Assembly: GCA_027058925.1 (NCBI GenBank)
Contig: JALTAS010000014.1
Span: 1-5,915, forward strand
Direction of reading: 5' to 3'
DNA: 5,915 nt
Source: Persephonella sp.
GTDB lineage: Bacteria; Aquificota; Aquificia; Aquificales; Hydrogenothermaceae
Position 1 is the first letter of the stretch; the number at the start of each line of letters is the position of its first letter. The translations under genes were made by a program, and so were the position numbers. Below are positions 1-5,243 of the stretch, piece after piece. The notes under the pieces were generated by a model. The model had not been told where the DNA came from and made no database searches. It worked only from the letters and a program-made list of their open reading frames with translations.

Positions 1-139
1 CAGTTATTATCTGCTTTTCCTTTTCTTCTATATTTGTATTTTGCTCAATTCTTTTCGTATTTAACCAAATATGCTTTGCCATATATATATCAGCAGCAGT
101 AATTATCAGAATAAAGATGATAAGAAAGAATTTTTTCAT
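1..139 (-). CDS. N-terminus of an exported or membrane-anchored protein (partial, runs off the left edge)
   Basis: The reading frame opens with ATG at 139-137 and stays open for 46 codons to the window edge. The N-terminus is two lysines followed by a strongly hydrophobic stretch (about residues 4-16, FFLIIFILIITAA-like), then a charged Lys/Glu/Gln-rich segment. That is the pattern of an uncleaved signal anchor or a signal peptide; no lipobox cysteine is visible. A purine-rich AAAAGGGGG lies about 10 nt upstream of the ATG and serves as the ribosome site, inside the end of tadA. The gene overlaps tadA by 50 bp in another frame, so it is probably the third gene of the fur-like/tadA operon and translationally coupled. 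I do not recognise the family and too little is present to assign a function. A false start cannot be excluded, but the signal-like N-terminus argues for a real gene. Confidence 0.6.
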   Translation of the reverse strand, partial: MKKFFLIIFILIITAADIYMAKHIWLNTKRIEQNTNIEEKEKQIIT

Positions 140-602
140 TATCCAACCGCCCCCTTTTATTAGAAAAATAATCCTTTAATATTTTTGATGAGTTATCATC
201 CTCAATATACTTATACTGAACAGTATAAGGTAAACCCTTTTCGTCAAAAACTTTAAAATTACTTAAAACCGCTCCCATTTTTTTATTTAACGATCCGAAA
301 ACAACCCTTTTTATCCTTGAATGCATTATAGCTCCAGCACACATAAGACAGGGCTCATTTGTAACATAAATTGTAGCCCCATCAAGCCTCCAGTTTTTCA
401 GATTTCTGCATGCTTCCTGTATGGCAACTATCTCGGCATGAAAAAGGCTGTTATCTGCAGAAATCCTTTTGTTATGTCCCCTGCCTACTATTTTTCCTTC
501 AACAACAACAACAGCCCCTACAGGAACCTCATCTATGCAGTAAGCCTTAACAGCTTCTTTGTAAGCCTCTTTCAGGAAAAATCTATCTATTTTTTCTGAC
601 AT
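90..602 (-). CDS. tadA: tRNA-specific adenosine deaminase TadA
   Basis: TadA deaminates adenosine at the wobble position (A34) of tRNA-Arg(ACG) to inosine in the cytoplasm, allowing one tRNA to read CGU, CGC and CGA. The 170-residue product is a complete CDA-fold zinc deaminase: VPVGAVVV near residues 26-34, the HAE motif with zinc ligand His55 and catalytic Glu57, then PCLMC with zinc ligands Cys85 and Cys88, followed by AGAIMHSRIKRVVFGS as in E. coli TadA. Length matches E. coli TadA (about 167), but the recognisable family end is KILKDYFSNKR (to about residue 150). The last ~20 residues, ending in two cysteines, have no family counterpart and are encoded largely within the overlap with the next gene. 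The ATG overlaps the 3' end of the Fur-type gene by 16 bp and has no strong ribosome site of its own, so translation is probably coupled. Other purine or nucleoside deaminases share the fold, but the motif spacing and MHSRI segment favour TadA. Confidence 0.93.
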   Translation of the reverse strand: MSEKIDRFFLKEAYKEAVKAYCIDEVPVGAVVVVEGKIVGRGHNKRISADNSLFHAEIVAIQEACRNLKNWRLDGATIYVTNEPCLMCAGAIMHSRIKRVVFGSLNKKMGAVLSNFKVFDEKGLPYTVQYKYIEDDNSSKILKDYFSNKRGRLDNEKILSYHLYSDNYCC

Positions 603-997
603 TCTGGACAGATCCCGTAAACCTCTATTGAATGGCCTGTTATATCAAAACCGTGAACCTCTATAAGCTCCTCTTTGAACTTATCAAATGGACAGTTATC
701 TATTATTACGATCTTTCCACATTTTTCACACACAAGGTAGTTTTTTTTATCAGGAAGTGCATATCTGGCTTTGTCTTCATTCATCATATACGATTTCACT
801 GTAAGACCTTCTTTAGTAAGCATCTCCAGATTTCTGTAAATTGTGGAAAGGCTTATATCAATACCATCATTTTTCAGCTCCATAAAAATATGCTCTGCCG
901 TTATTGGATATTCTGCCCTTTCAAGAACTTTTAGGATGGCTTCTCTCTGTTTTGTTTTCCTGTAACCTTTTGGTATAAAAAGCTTTTGCTCTCCCAT
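587..997 (-). CDS. Fur/PerR-superfamily transcriptional regulator lacking the canonical sensory metal ligands
   Basis: With the ATG at 997 the product is 136 residues, normal for the family. This start is chosen because GGAG lies 6 nt upstream; an in-frame ATG at 1009 (140 residues) has no comparable site. The N-terminal winged helix runs to about residue 80 and has a typical recognition helix, STIYRNLEML (51-60). The C-terminal dimerisation domain carries two CxxC pairs, Cys90/Cys93 (CEKCGKI) and Cys130/Cys133 (CPECQ), the usual structural zinc site. The ending GHSIEVYGICPECQ resembles PerR. Aligned by eye to B. subtilis PerR, the regulatory ligands His37, His91, His93 and Asp104 become Tyr30, Lys85, Tyr87 and Ile98, and Asp85 becomes Tyr79 or Ala80 depending on a one-residue gap. 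There is no histidine between residues 37 and 114, so the Fur HHxH motif is also absent. It heads an operon with tadA and diverges from metE across two Fur-box-like sites, implying autoregulation and control of metE. Family membership is clear; naming it Fur, PerR or Zur is not justified. Confidence 0.9.
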   Translation of the reverse strand: MGEQKLFIPKGYRKTKQREAILKVLERAEYPITAEHIFMELKNDGIDISLSTIYRNLEMLTKEGLTVKSYMMNEDKARYALPDKKNYLVCEKCGKIVIIDNCPFDKFKEELIEVHGFDITGHSIEVYGICPECQKK

Positions 998-1045
998 TAA
1001 CAACTCCATAAAAAATAAAGAATATTTTATCACCTTAAATATAAA

Positions 1046-1074
1046 ATTATACTCCGGCTGTTTTTTTGCAAATC
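1046..1074 (-). promoter_or_regulatory. Probable promoter of the Fur-type gene operon
   Basis: On the minus strand a perfect TATAAT lies at 1051-1046, about 50 nt upstream of the chosen ATG. No good TTGACA match sits at the ideal distance; the expected -35 region (about 1069-1074) falls inside upstream operator 1. A weak TTTGCA at 1072-1067 would give a short 15-nt spacer. A promoter whose -35 is buried in an operator fits negative autoregulation. The -10 is seen directly; the rest is inference. Confidence 0.5.
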
Positions 1075-1086
1075 ATTTGCATTTGG
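1067..1086. promoter_or_regulatory. Operator 1: Fur-box-like site with GCAAAT hexamers
   Basis: The core TGCAAATCATTTGCA (1067-1081) is a perfect 7-1-7 inverted repeat centred on 1074. Read on the minus strand, 1086-1068 is CCAAAT GCAAAT G ATTTGC. That is the same 6-6-1-6 arrangement as the classical Fur box (GATAAT GATAAT C ATTATC), with GCAAAT in place of GATAAT. The site overlaps the likely -35 of metE and the expected -35 position of the divergent regulator gene. Binding by the adjacent Fur-type protein is an inference from position and architecture. Confidence 0.72.
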
Positions 1087-1105
1087 AAGTAATCTGTGCT
1101 TTAAT
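1076..1105 (+). promoter_or_regulatory. Probable metE promoter between the two operators
   Basis: A plausible sigma-70-type promoter is TTTGCA (1076-1081, 4 of 6 matches) and TTTAAT (1100-1105, 5 of 6) with an 18-nt spacer, predicting a start near 1112 and a short leader of about 30 nt. Its -35 lies in operator 1 and its start point in operator 2, the geometry expected for repression. The elements are imperfect, so the exact boxes are uncertain. The leader is far too short for a SAM or cobalamin riboswitch. Confidence 0.45.
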
Positions 1106-1108
1106 AAA

Positions 1109-1128
1109 TGCAAATTATTCGCATTTGC
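1109..1128. promoter_or_regulatory. Operator 2: second copy of the Fur-box-like site
   Basis: TGCAAATTATTCGCA (1109-1123) is a 7-1-7 inverted repeat with one mismatch, centred on 1116. Read on the minus strand, 1128-1110 gives GCAAAT GCGAAT A ATTTGC, again 6-6-1-6. Over the 20 positions starting with the leading T, it matches operator 1 at 17. The dyad centres are 42 bp apart, four turns of B-DNA at 10.5 bp per turn, which places both sites on the same face. It ends immediately before the metE ribosome site, so a bound protein would block the transcription start. Confidence 0.7.
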
Positions 1129-1130
1129 AG

Positions 1131-1145
1131 AAGGAGGTTAAAATG
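1131..1145 (+). promoter_or_regulatory. Ribosome binding site fixing the metE start
   Basis: AAGGAGG at 1131-1137 lies 5 nt before the ATG at 1143. This decides the start: an in-frame upstream TTG at 1077 would add 22 residues without family similarity and would place coding sequence over both operators. Confidence 0.85.
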
Positions 1146-3437
1146 GGTATAAAAACTACTGCATTCGGTTATCCAAAGATAGGTCCAAACAGAGAGATGA
1201 AAAAAACTGTAGAAAGCTACTGGAAAGGGAAAATCGGCAAAGACCAGATGCTGAATATACTTGAAAATCTGAACTTAAACAGGCTTCAAAAGGTAATAAA
1301 TGCAGATCTTGATCTGATCCCATCAAATGATTTTTCCCTTTATGATTTTGTTCTTGACATATCAACAATGATTGATGCTGTTCCTGAAAGGTTTAGAGCA
1401 ATACAGGACAGCCTTGACAGATATTTTGCAATGGCAAGGGGAACAAAAGATGCTGTTGCCTGTGAGATGACAAAATGGTTTGATACCAACTACCATTACA
1501 TAGTTCCTGAGCTGACAGGTAATTTTCGGCTGGTCAAAAATAGACCTCTGGAGTCATATCTGTGGGCAAAAGAGAAATCAGGCATTGAAACAAAACCTGT
1601 AATTGTCGGTGCTTTCACCTACCTGATGCTCTCAAAGGTTTATCAAAAACAGGAAGGTTCTATTCTGATGGAGATGGTAAGGGCAGACCATTCAGATAAG
1701 TTTGGAATTTTTCTAATGGAAATTGCAAAGATTTACAACAAAATACTGAAAGAACTTCAGGAAAACGGGGTCAAAACCGTTCAGTTTGACGAACCTGCAC
1801 TTGTTCTTGATCTGGAAGACGAGAAGGTTGATATGCTGATTGAAGCTTATAAAGTCATCACACAGGGAATTGATAATCTGGAGGTATTCGTCCACACATA
1901 TTATGAAAGTCTTGACAGCTTTGAAAGGATCGTTAATGAACTTCCTGTGTCCGGTATAGGTCTTGATTTTGTAGTAAACGGGGAGAACCTCCAAAATCTG
2001 ATAAAATACGGATTTCCAAAGGACAAAAAACTGCAAGCAGGTGTTATTTCCGGCAGAGATCCGTGGAGAATAAACTACAAGGAAGTTTTAGATCTTTTAG
2101 ATCAGATAGAAAAGTTTGTGGATCAGGATAGAATTGTACTTTCTAATGCCTCACCCCTTTTTCATCTTCCTGTTTCTGCTGAAGCTGAAAGGGGGCATCT
2201 GGATGAGAATCTGATTGAACTGCTTTCATTTGCAGATGAAAGACTTGAGGAATTGAAAACATTAAAGCAGATAATCAACGAAGGAAAACCTGTTCCTGAG
2301 CAGTCTATCCAGTCCATAAGAGACAGATTTAAAAATGAAAAGGTTAGAGAACTTGTTAAAAATATAGAACTTCAAGAGGTCAAAAGACCTCACCCATTTA
2401 AAGAAAGATACAAAAAACAGATAGAGATTTTAGGTTTGCCAAAATTTCCTACAACCACCATAGGAAGTTTTCCCCAGACAGACCAGCTGAGAAAAATAAG
2501 AGCAGATTACAGAAAAGGTATTATTTCGCAGGAAGATTATGATAACTTCATAAAAGATCAGATCAGGTATGCGATCAAGATTCAGGAAGAATTAGAGCTT
2601 GATGTTTTTGTTCACGGTGAGTTTGAAAGAACAGATATGGTTGAGTTTTTCAGTCAAAAATTAAAAGGGTTTGCATTCACTAAAAACGGCTGGGTACAGT
2701 CCTACGGAACAAGATGTGTGAGACCTCCTATTATTTATGGGGACATTTCCAGACCTGAACCTATGACACTAAGGGAAACACTTTATGCCCAGAGCCTGAC
2801 AAAAAAATCTGTCAAAGGAATGCTTACAGGCCCTGTAACGATACTCAACTGGTCTTTTTACAGGAAAGATATACCAAAAAAAGAGATAGCTTACCAGATA
2901 GCCCTTGCATTGAGAGATGAGGTTAAAGATCTTGAAAAAGAAGGAATAAAGATAATCCAGATTGATGAACCGGCTTTCAGGGAAGGACTTCCCCTAAAAA
3001 AGAGAAAACAGGAAGATTACTTGAACTGGGCTGTAAAAGCGTTCAAATTGACACACAACACAGTAAAAGAAACAACACAGATACACACCCACATGTGCTA
3101 CTCAGAGTTCAACGAAATAATTGAGTGGATTTACAGAATGGATGCAGATGTTATATCAATAGAAGCATCAAGATCAAGAGGAGAAATAATAAAGGCTTTT
3201 GAAAATTTTAATTATGATCACGGCATAGGCGTTGGAATTTACGACATACACTCTCCAAGAATACCATCAGTTGAGGAGATGCTTGAGATAGCAGAAAGAA
3301 CTGTTCAGGTTATAGACAAAAATCTGATATGGATTAATCCTGACTGCGGACTAAAAACAAGACAGTGGAAAGAGGTTATTCCTGCTCTAAAAAATATGGT
3401 AGAAGTGGCAAAGATACTGAGAAAAAAGTACAGTTAA
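1143..3437 (+). CDS. metE: Cobalamin-independent methionine synthase (5-methyltetrahydropteroyltriglutamate--homocysteine methyltransferase)
   Basis: MetE transfers the methyl group of 5-methyltetrahydropteroyl-triglutamate to homocysteine, the last step of methionine synthesis, without vitamin B12, in the cytoplasm. The product has 764 residues (E. coli 753) and both family halves. The N-terminal half starts at AFGYPKIGPNREMKK with QFDEPALVLDL near its middle. The catalytic C-terminal half starts around PKFPTTTIGSFPQT (about residue 435). All four zinc ligands are present: His650 and Cys652 in IHTHMCYSEF, Glu674 in SIEASRSRGE, and Cys735 in NPDCGLKTRQW. These match E. coli His641, Cys643, Glu665 and Cys726 at a constant offset of 9. 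IQIDEPAFREGLP is also conserved. The residue matching E. coli Cys645, the oxidation-sensitive cysteine near the active site, is Ser654. The gene is monocistronic, diverges from the Fur-type regulator behind two operators, and ends in a hairpin terminator. No truncation or frameshift is visible. Confidence 0.97.
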   Translation: MGIKTTAFGYPKIGPNREMKKTVESYWKGKIGKDQMLNILENLNLNRLQKVINADLDLIPSNDFSLYDFVLDISTMIDAVPERFRAIQDSLDRYFAMARGTKDAVACEMTKWFDTNYHYIVPELTGNFRLVKNRPLESYLWAKEKSGIETKPVIVGAFTYLMLSKVYQKQEGSILMEMVRADHSDKFGIFLMEIAKIYNKILKELQENGVKTVQFDEPALVLDLEDEKVDMLIEAYKVITQGIDNLEVFVHTYYESLDSFERIVNELPVSGIGLDFVVNGENLQNLIKYGFPKDKKLQAGVISGRDPWRINYKEVLDLLDQIEKFVDQDRIVLSNASPLFHLPVSAEAERGHLDENLIELLSFADERLEELKTLKQIINEGKPVPEQSIQSIRDRFKNEKVRELVKNIELQEVKRPHPFKERYKKQIEILGLPKFPTTTIGSFPQTDQLRKIRADYRKGIISQEDYDNFIKDQIRYAIKIQEELELDVFVHGEFERTDMVEFFSQKLKGFAFTKNGWVQSYGTRCVRPPIIYGDISRPEPMTLRETLYAQSLTKKSVKGMLTGPVTILNWSFYRKDIPKKEIAYQIALALRDEVKDLEKEGIKIIQIDEPAFREGLPLKKRKQEDYLNWAVKAFKLTHNTVKETTQIHTHMCYSEFNEIIEWIYRMDADVISIEASRSRGEIIKAFENFNYDHGIGVGIYDIHSPRIPSVEEMLEIAERTVQVIDKNLIWINPDCGLKTRQWKEVIPALKNMVEVAKILRKKYS

Positions 3438-3478
3438 TTAAAAATATGAAACATCGTATTTTTATAGTCAAAGGGATT

Positions 3479-3525
3479 GTCGGGCTTGTTAAAGAAAAAC
3501 AGCCCGGCATTAATCAAATTTTTAC
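3479..3525 (+). terminator. Intrinsic terminator after metE, in the convergent metE/permease junction
   Basis: GTCGGGCT (3479-3486) pairs with AGCCCGGC (3501-3508), with a T-G wobble near the base. The stem extends through GTT/AAC beyond a one-base bulge, around an A-rich loop. A run of five or more T (about 3519-3523) follows, interrupted from the stem by about 10 nt, so the fit to a textbook terminator is moderate. The stem also lies just after the stop codon of the leftward permease gene, so it may serve both strands, though no T-run follows it on the minus strand. Confidence 0.6.
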
Positions 3526-4851
3526 AAGACCAAATACCTTTTTTCTCAGGCTTTTTCCTTCTAATTTCCTTTCCACAAATTTCCTTTTTGTTATAGATCT
3601 GTAAACAGCCTCAAACACAAAAGATACTAAAAGAACACCAAAACTTGTGAAAAAGCTTACTTTCTGTGTTCTCCACTGGTATGTAATAAGGGTAATAAAA
3701 ACAGCAAAGATCACAATAAAGTTAAAAAGTATAATCAGTTTTTTCCCTTCCACTTCACCTAAAAGCCTGTAATGGGAGGCAATCACAAAAAGATAAATAA
3801 TAAGAAAAACAAAGCTTATGAGTGTGGATATCCCGTTCAGATCAAAGAAAAGGGCAAAAATAATGCTCAGAACAGCTGTTATATACAAACCTTCCGGTTC
3901 GTTAAACCATACCTTTCTTTCAAATGTTTTAGGCAGATGTCCTTTTTTTGCAAGAACGTAGGCAACATTTGCTCCCCCATAAAGGGTTGCATTGATAGCA
4001 GATGATGTTGAAAACAGAGCACCAATTGAAACGAGGGTAAATCCTATCTGACCTAAAAAAGGCCTTGCAGCCTCAGCAAGGGCATACTCCTTTGATCTGA
4101 TCAAACCTTCAACACCAAGGTTTCCAACCGCAATAACAGCAACAGATACATAAACAACAGCCACTATCAGTATGCTGATGTATATAGCCTTTGAAACATT
4201 CTCCTTGGGATTCTCCATGTTTTCTGATGCATTTGTTATCAGACCAAATCCCATATATGTAAGAAATAAAACAGATGCTGCATAAAAAGTTGAAACAATA
4301 TCTTTATGATCAACAAGAGGTTTCAAAAATTCAGGCTTTATACTCCATATTCCCAGAACAACAAAAGAAAGCAAAACAGCGAGTTTTACAAGCACTATCC
4401 AGAATTCTGCTTTACCTACAGCTTTTGATCCAAAAAAATTAAGAACAGTAAAGAAACAAACTATTAACATTTCAACAAACGCAAGGTATAAAGGTTTAAC
4501 AGGAATGTGAAACAGAGCAAGAAAGTATCCACCAAAGGCCTTTGCAAAAAGGGAAATAGATATAACATAGCTGAACCACATAAGTATGCTTAAGGTTCCG
4601 GTTACAGCGTTATCCCCAATTCCTCTGAGTATAAACTCTATAGGACCTGCATTAGAAACATAAACAGATCCTAACTTTGCATAAGAGTAAGCAACAGAGA
4701 GAGAAACAGCAGCCGCAAGGATAAAGGCGATATAAAGGTTATTCTGGCAGATCTGGGCACCAACCCCCAGAATTGAGAATATTCCGGCACCAATCATAGT
4801 GCCGACAGCTATTGATACAGCCTCCCACAGACCTATTTTTTTCTCTCTCAA
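3514..4851 (-). CDS. APC-superfamily amino acid permease
   Basis: This is a 445-residue inner-membrane secondary transporter of the amino acid-polyamine-organocation superfamily. The first membrane segment contains GTMIGAGIFSILG (residues 17-29), the glycine-rich unwound helix that contacts the substrate amine and carboxylate in this fold. Roughly twelve hydrophobic segments can be counted, near residues 10-30, 39-58, 82-112, 120-140, 149-170, 188-208, 222-243, 266-290, 321-337, 341-360, 371-391 and 399-417. The conserved loop ASENMENPKENVSKAI (208-223) follows segment 6. The C-terminus is short and basic. The start is TTG at 4851-4849: the codon before it is an in-frame TGA, no nearby ATG exists, and a strong ribosome site precedes it. 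It follows the small zinc-ribbon gene by 23 bp, so the two are probably co-transcribed. The substrate cannot be read from sequence; an amino acid or an amine (exchange or uptake) are both possible. Confidence 0.9.
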   Translation of the reverse strand: MREKKIGLWEAVSIAVGTMIGAGIFSILGVGAQICQNNLYIAFILAAAVSLSVAYSYAKLGSVYVSNAGPIEFILRGIGDNAVTGTLSILMWFSYVISISLFAKAFGGYFLALFHIPVKPLYLAFVEMLIVCFFTVLNFFGSKAVGKAEFWIVLVKLAVLLSFVVLGIWSIKPEFLKPLVDHKDIVSTFYAASVLFLTYMGFGLITNASENMENPKENVSKAIYISILIVAVVYVSVAVIAVGNLGVEGLIRSKEYALAEAARPFLGQIGFTLVSIGALFSTSSAINATLYGGANVAYVLAKKGHLPKTFERKVWFNEPEGLYITAVLSIIFALFFDLNGISTLISFVFLIIYLFVIASHYRLLGEVEGKKLIILFNFIVIFAVFITLITYQWRTQKVSFFTSFGVLLVSFVFEAVYRSITKRKFVERKLEGKSLRKKVFGLVKI

Positions 4852-4863
4852 TCAGCCCTCCTT
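4849..4863 (-). promoter_or_regulatory. Ribosome binding site that supports the TTG start of the permease
   Basis: On the minus strand AAGGAGG (4863-4857) lies 5 nt upstream of TTG (4851-4849). The TGA at 4854-4852 directly abuts the TTG in the same frame, so no longer product is possible. Confidence 0.85.
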
Positions 4864-4874
4864 ATTAAAACAGA

Positions 4875-5069
4875 TTAACGGGCTGTTTCCTGAGCGTCAA
4901 CCTCAACTATCTTTGTCTCAACAATTCTTCTGCCACAGTTTTCACACTTTGTGTCAAGTACGCCTACATTATTCGCAACAACAATAACCTCTTTCCCCTC
5001 TTTACCACAGCTACATTTGTAAGGAACCTCAACAAATCTTACATCATAATCCCTTAATGTATTCGTCAT
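4875..5069 (-). CDS. Small four-cysteine zinc-ribbon-like protein of unknown function
   Basis: This 64-residue protein has two cysteine knuckles, CSCG (Cys19, Cys21) and CENCG (Cys42, Cys45), separated by 20 residues containing a beta-like VIVVANNVGV segment, then a charged tail. The spacing suggests a single tetra-thiolate zinc (or iron) ribbon; CxC in the first knuckle is less usual than CxxC. The gene is real by context: GGGAGGTGA precedes the ATG by about 7 nt, it has a normal stop, and the permease ribosome site starts within the 23 bp after it. I do not recognise the family. It could be a small nucleic-acid-binding or regulatory protein, or a metal-binding accessory of the permease; neither is shown by the sequence. 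It diverges from speD across a 171-bp space. Confidence 0.75.
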   Translation of the reverse strand: MTNTLRDYDVRFVEVPYKCSCGKEGKEVIVVANNVGVLDTKCENCGRRIVETKIVEVDAQETAR

Positions 5070-5169
5070 ATTTTTTTCACCTCCCTTAGTTAGTTTTTAT
5101 TAACTTTTGAATTTATTCCAGCTGGTAAATCGGTTGATGAGATTTGTCATAAAAAGGTTTTGAAAAAAC

Positions 5170-5205
5170 TTTACAATGGTTAAAAATTGGTATATCTTTT
5201 ATAAT
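5170..5205 (+). promoter_or_regulatory. Possible speD promoter in the 5070-5240 divergent spacer
   Basis: A perfect TATAAT lies at 5200-5205 and a good TTTACA at 5170-5175, but they are 24 nt apart, too far to pair. Either TATAAT uses a weak -35 (TGGTTA, 5177-5182, 17-nt spacer) or TTTACA uses a weaker -10 (TATCTT, 5193-5198). Either predicts a short leader ending in the speD ribosome site. I see no convincing promoter for the leftward zinc-ribbon gene in the same AT-rich spacer, and no copy of the GCAAAT operator. Confidence 0.4.
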
Positions 5206-5225
5206 TTGTAAACAACATAAATATC

Positions 5226-5243
5226 AGGAGGATTGACGGATTG
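5226..5243 (+). promoter_or_regulatory. Ribosome binding site supporting the TTG start of speD
   Basis: AGGAGG (5226-5231) lies 9 nt before TTG at 5241. The only nearer TTG (5233) runs into a stop after three codons, and the speD frame has no ATG upstream before a TAA at 5202-5204. The family similarity (GFGPHL) starts immediately after the TTG, so this start is well supported. Confidence 0.75.

Noticed and set aside
81..90. ATATATATAT run
   Set aside because: It is only five dinucleotide units inside coding sequence of the leftward partial gene and has no sign of being a functional repeat.
321..934. Plus-strand open frames at 321-599 and 632-934
   Set aside because: They are antisense to tadA and the Fur-type gene, have cysteine- and phenylalanine-rich low-complexity products with no motif, and no ribosome sites; they are shadows of real coding frames.
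1077..1142. A 22-residue N-terminal extension of MetE from a TTG at 1077
   Set aside because: It lies over both operators, has no ribosome site, and has no similarity to MetE; the ATG at 1143 has AAGGAGG at the right distance.
1030..1142. A SAM or cobalamin riboswitch ahead of metE
   Set aside because: The likely leader is only about 30 nt and the whole spacer lacks the required helices; the space is taken by the two operators.
1156..2036. Minus-strand open frames inside metE (1156-1368 and 1713-2036)
   Set aside because: They are antisense to a fully conserved metE, with no recognisable product.
3365..4987. Plus-strand open frames at 3365-3604, 3772-4005 and 4799-4987
   Set aside because: They overlap metE or lie antisense to the permease and the small zinc-ribbon gene; composition and lack of motifs mark them as spurious.
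5154..5171. Imperfect hairpin AAGGTTTTGAAAAAACTT in the zinc-ribbon/speD spacer
   Set aside because: The stem is almost all A-T, has an internal mismatch and a 2-nt loop; it looks like AT-rich background rather than a terminator or operator.
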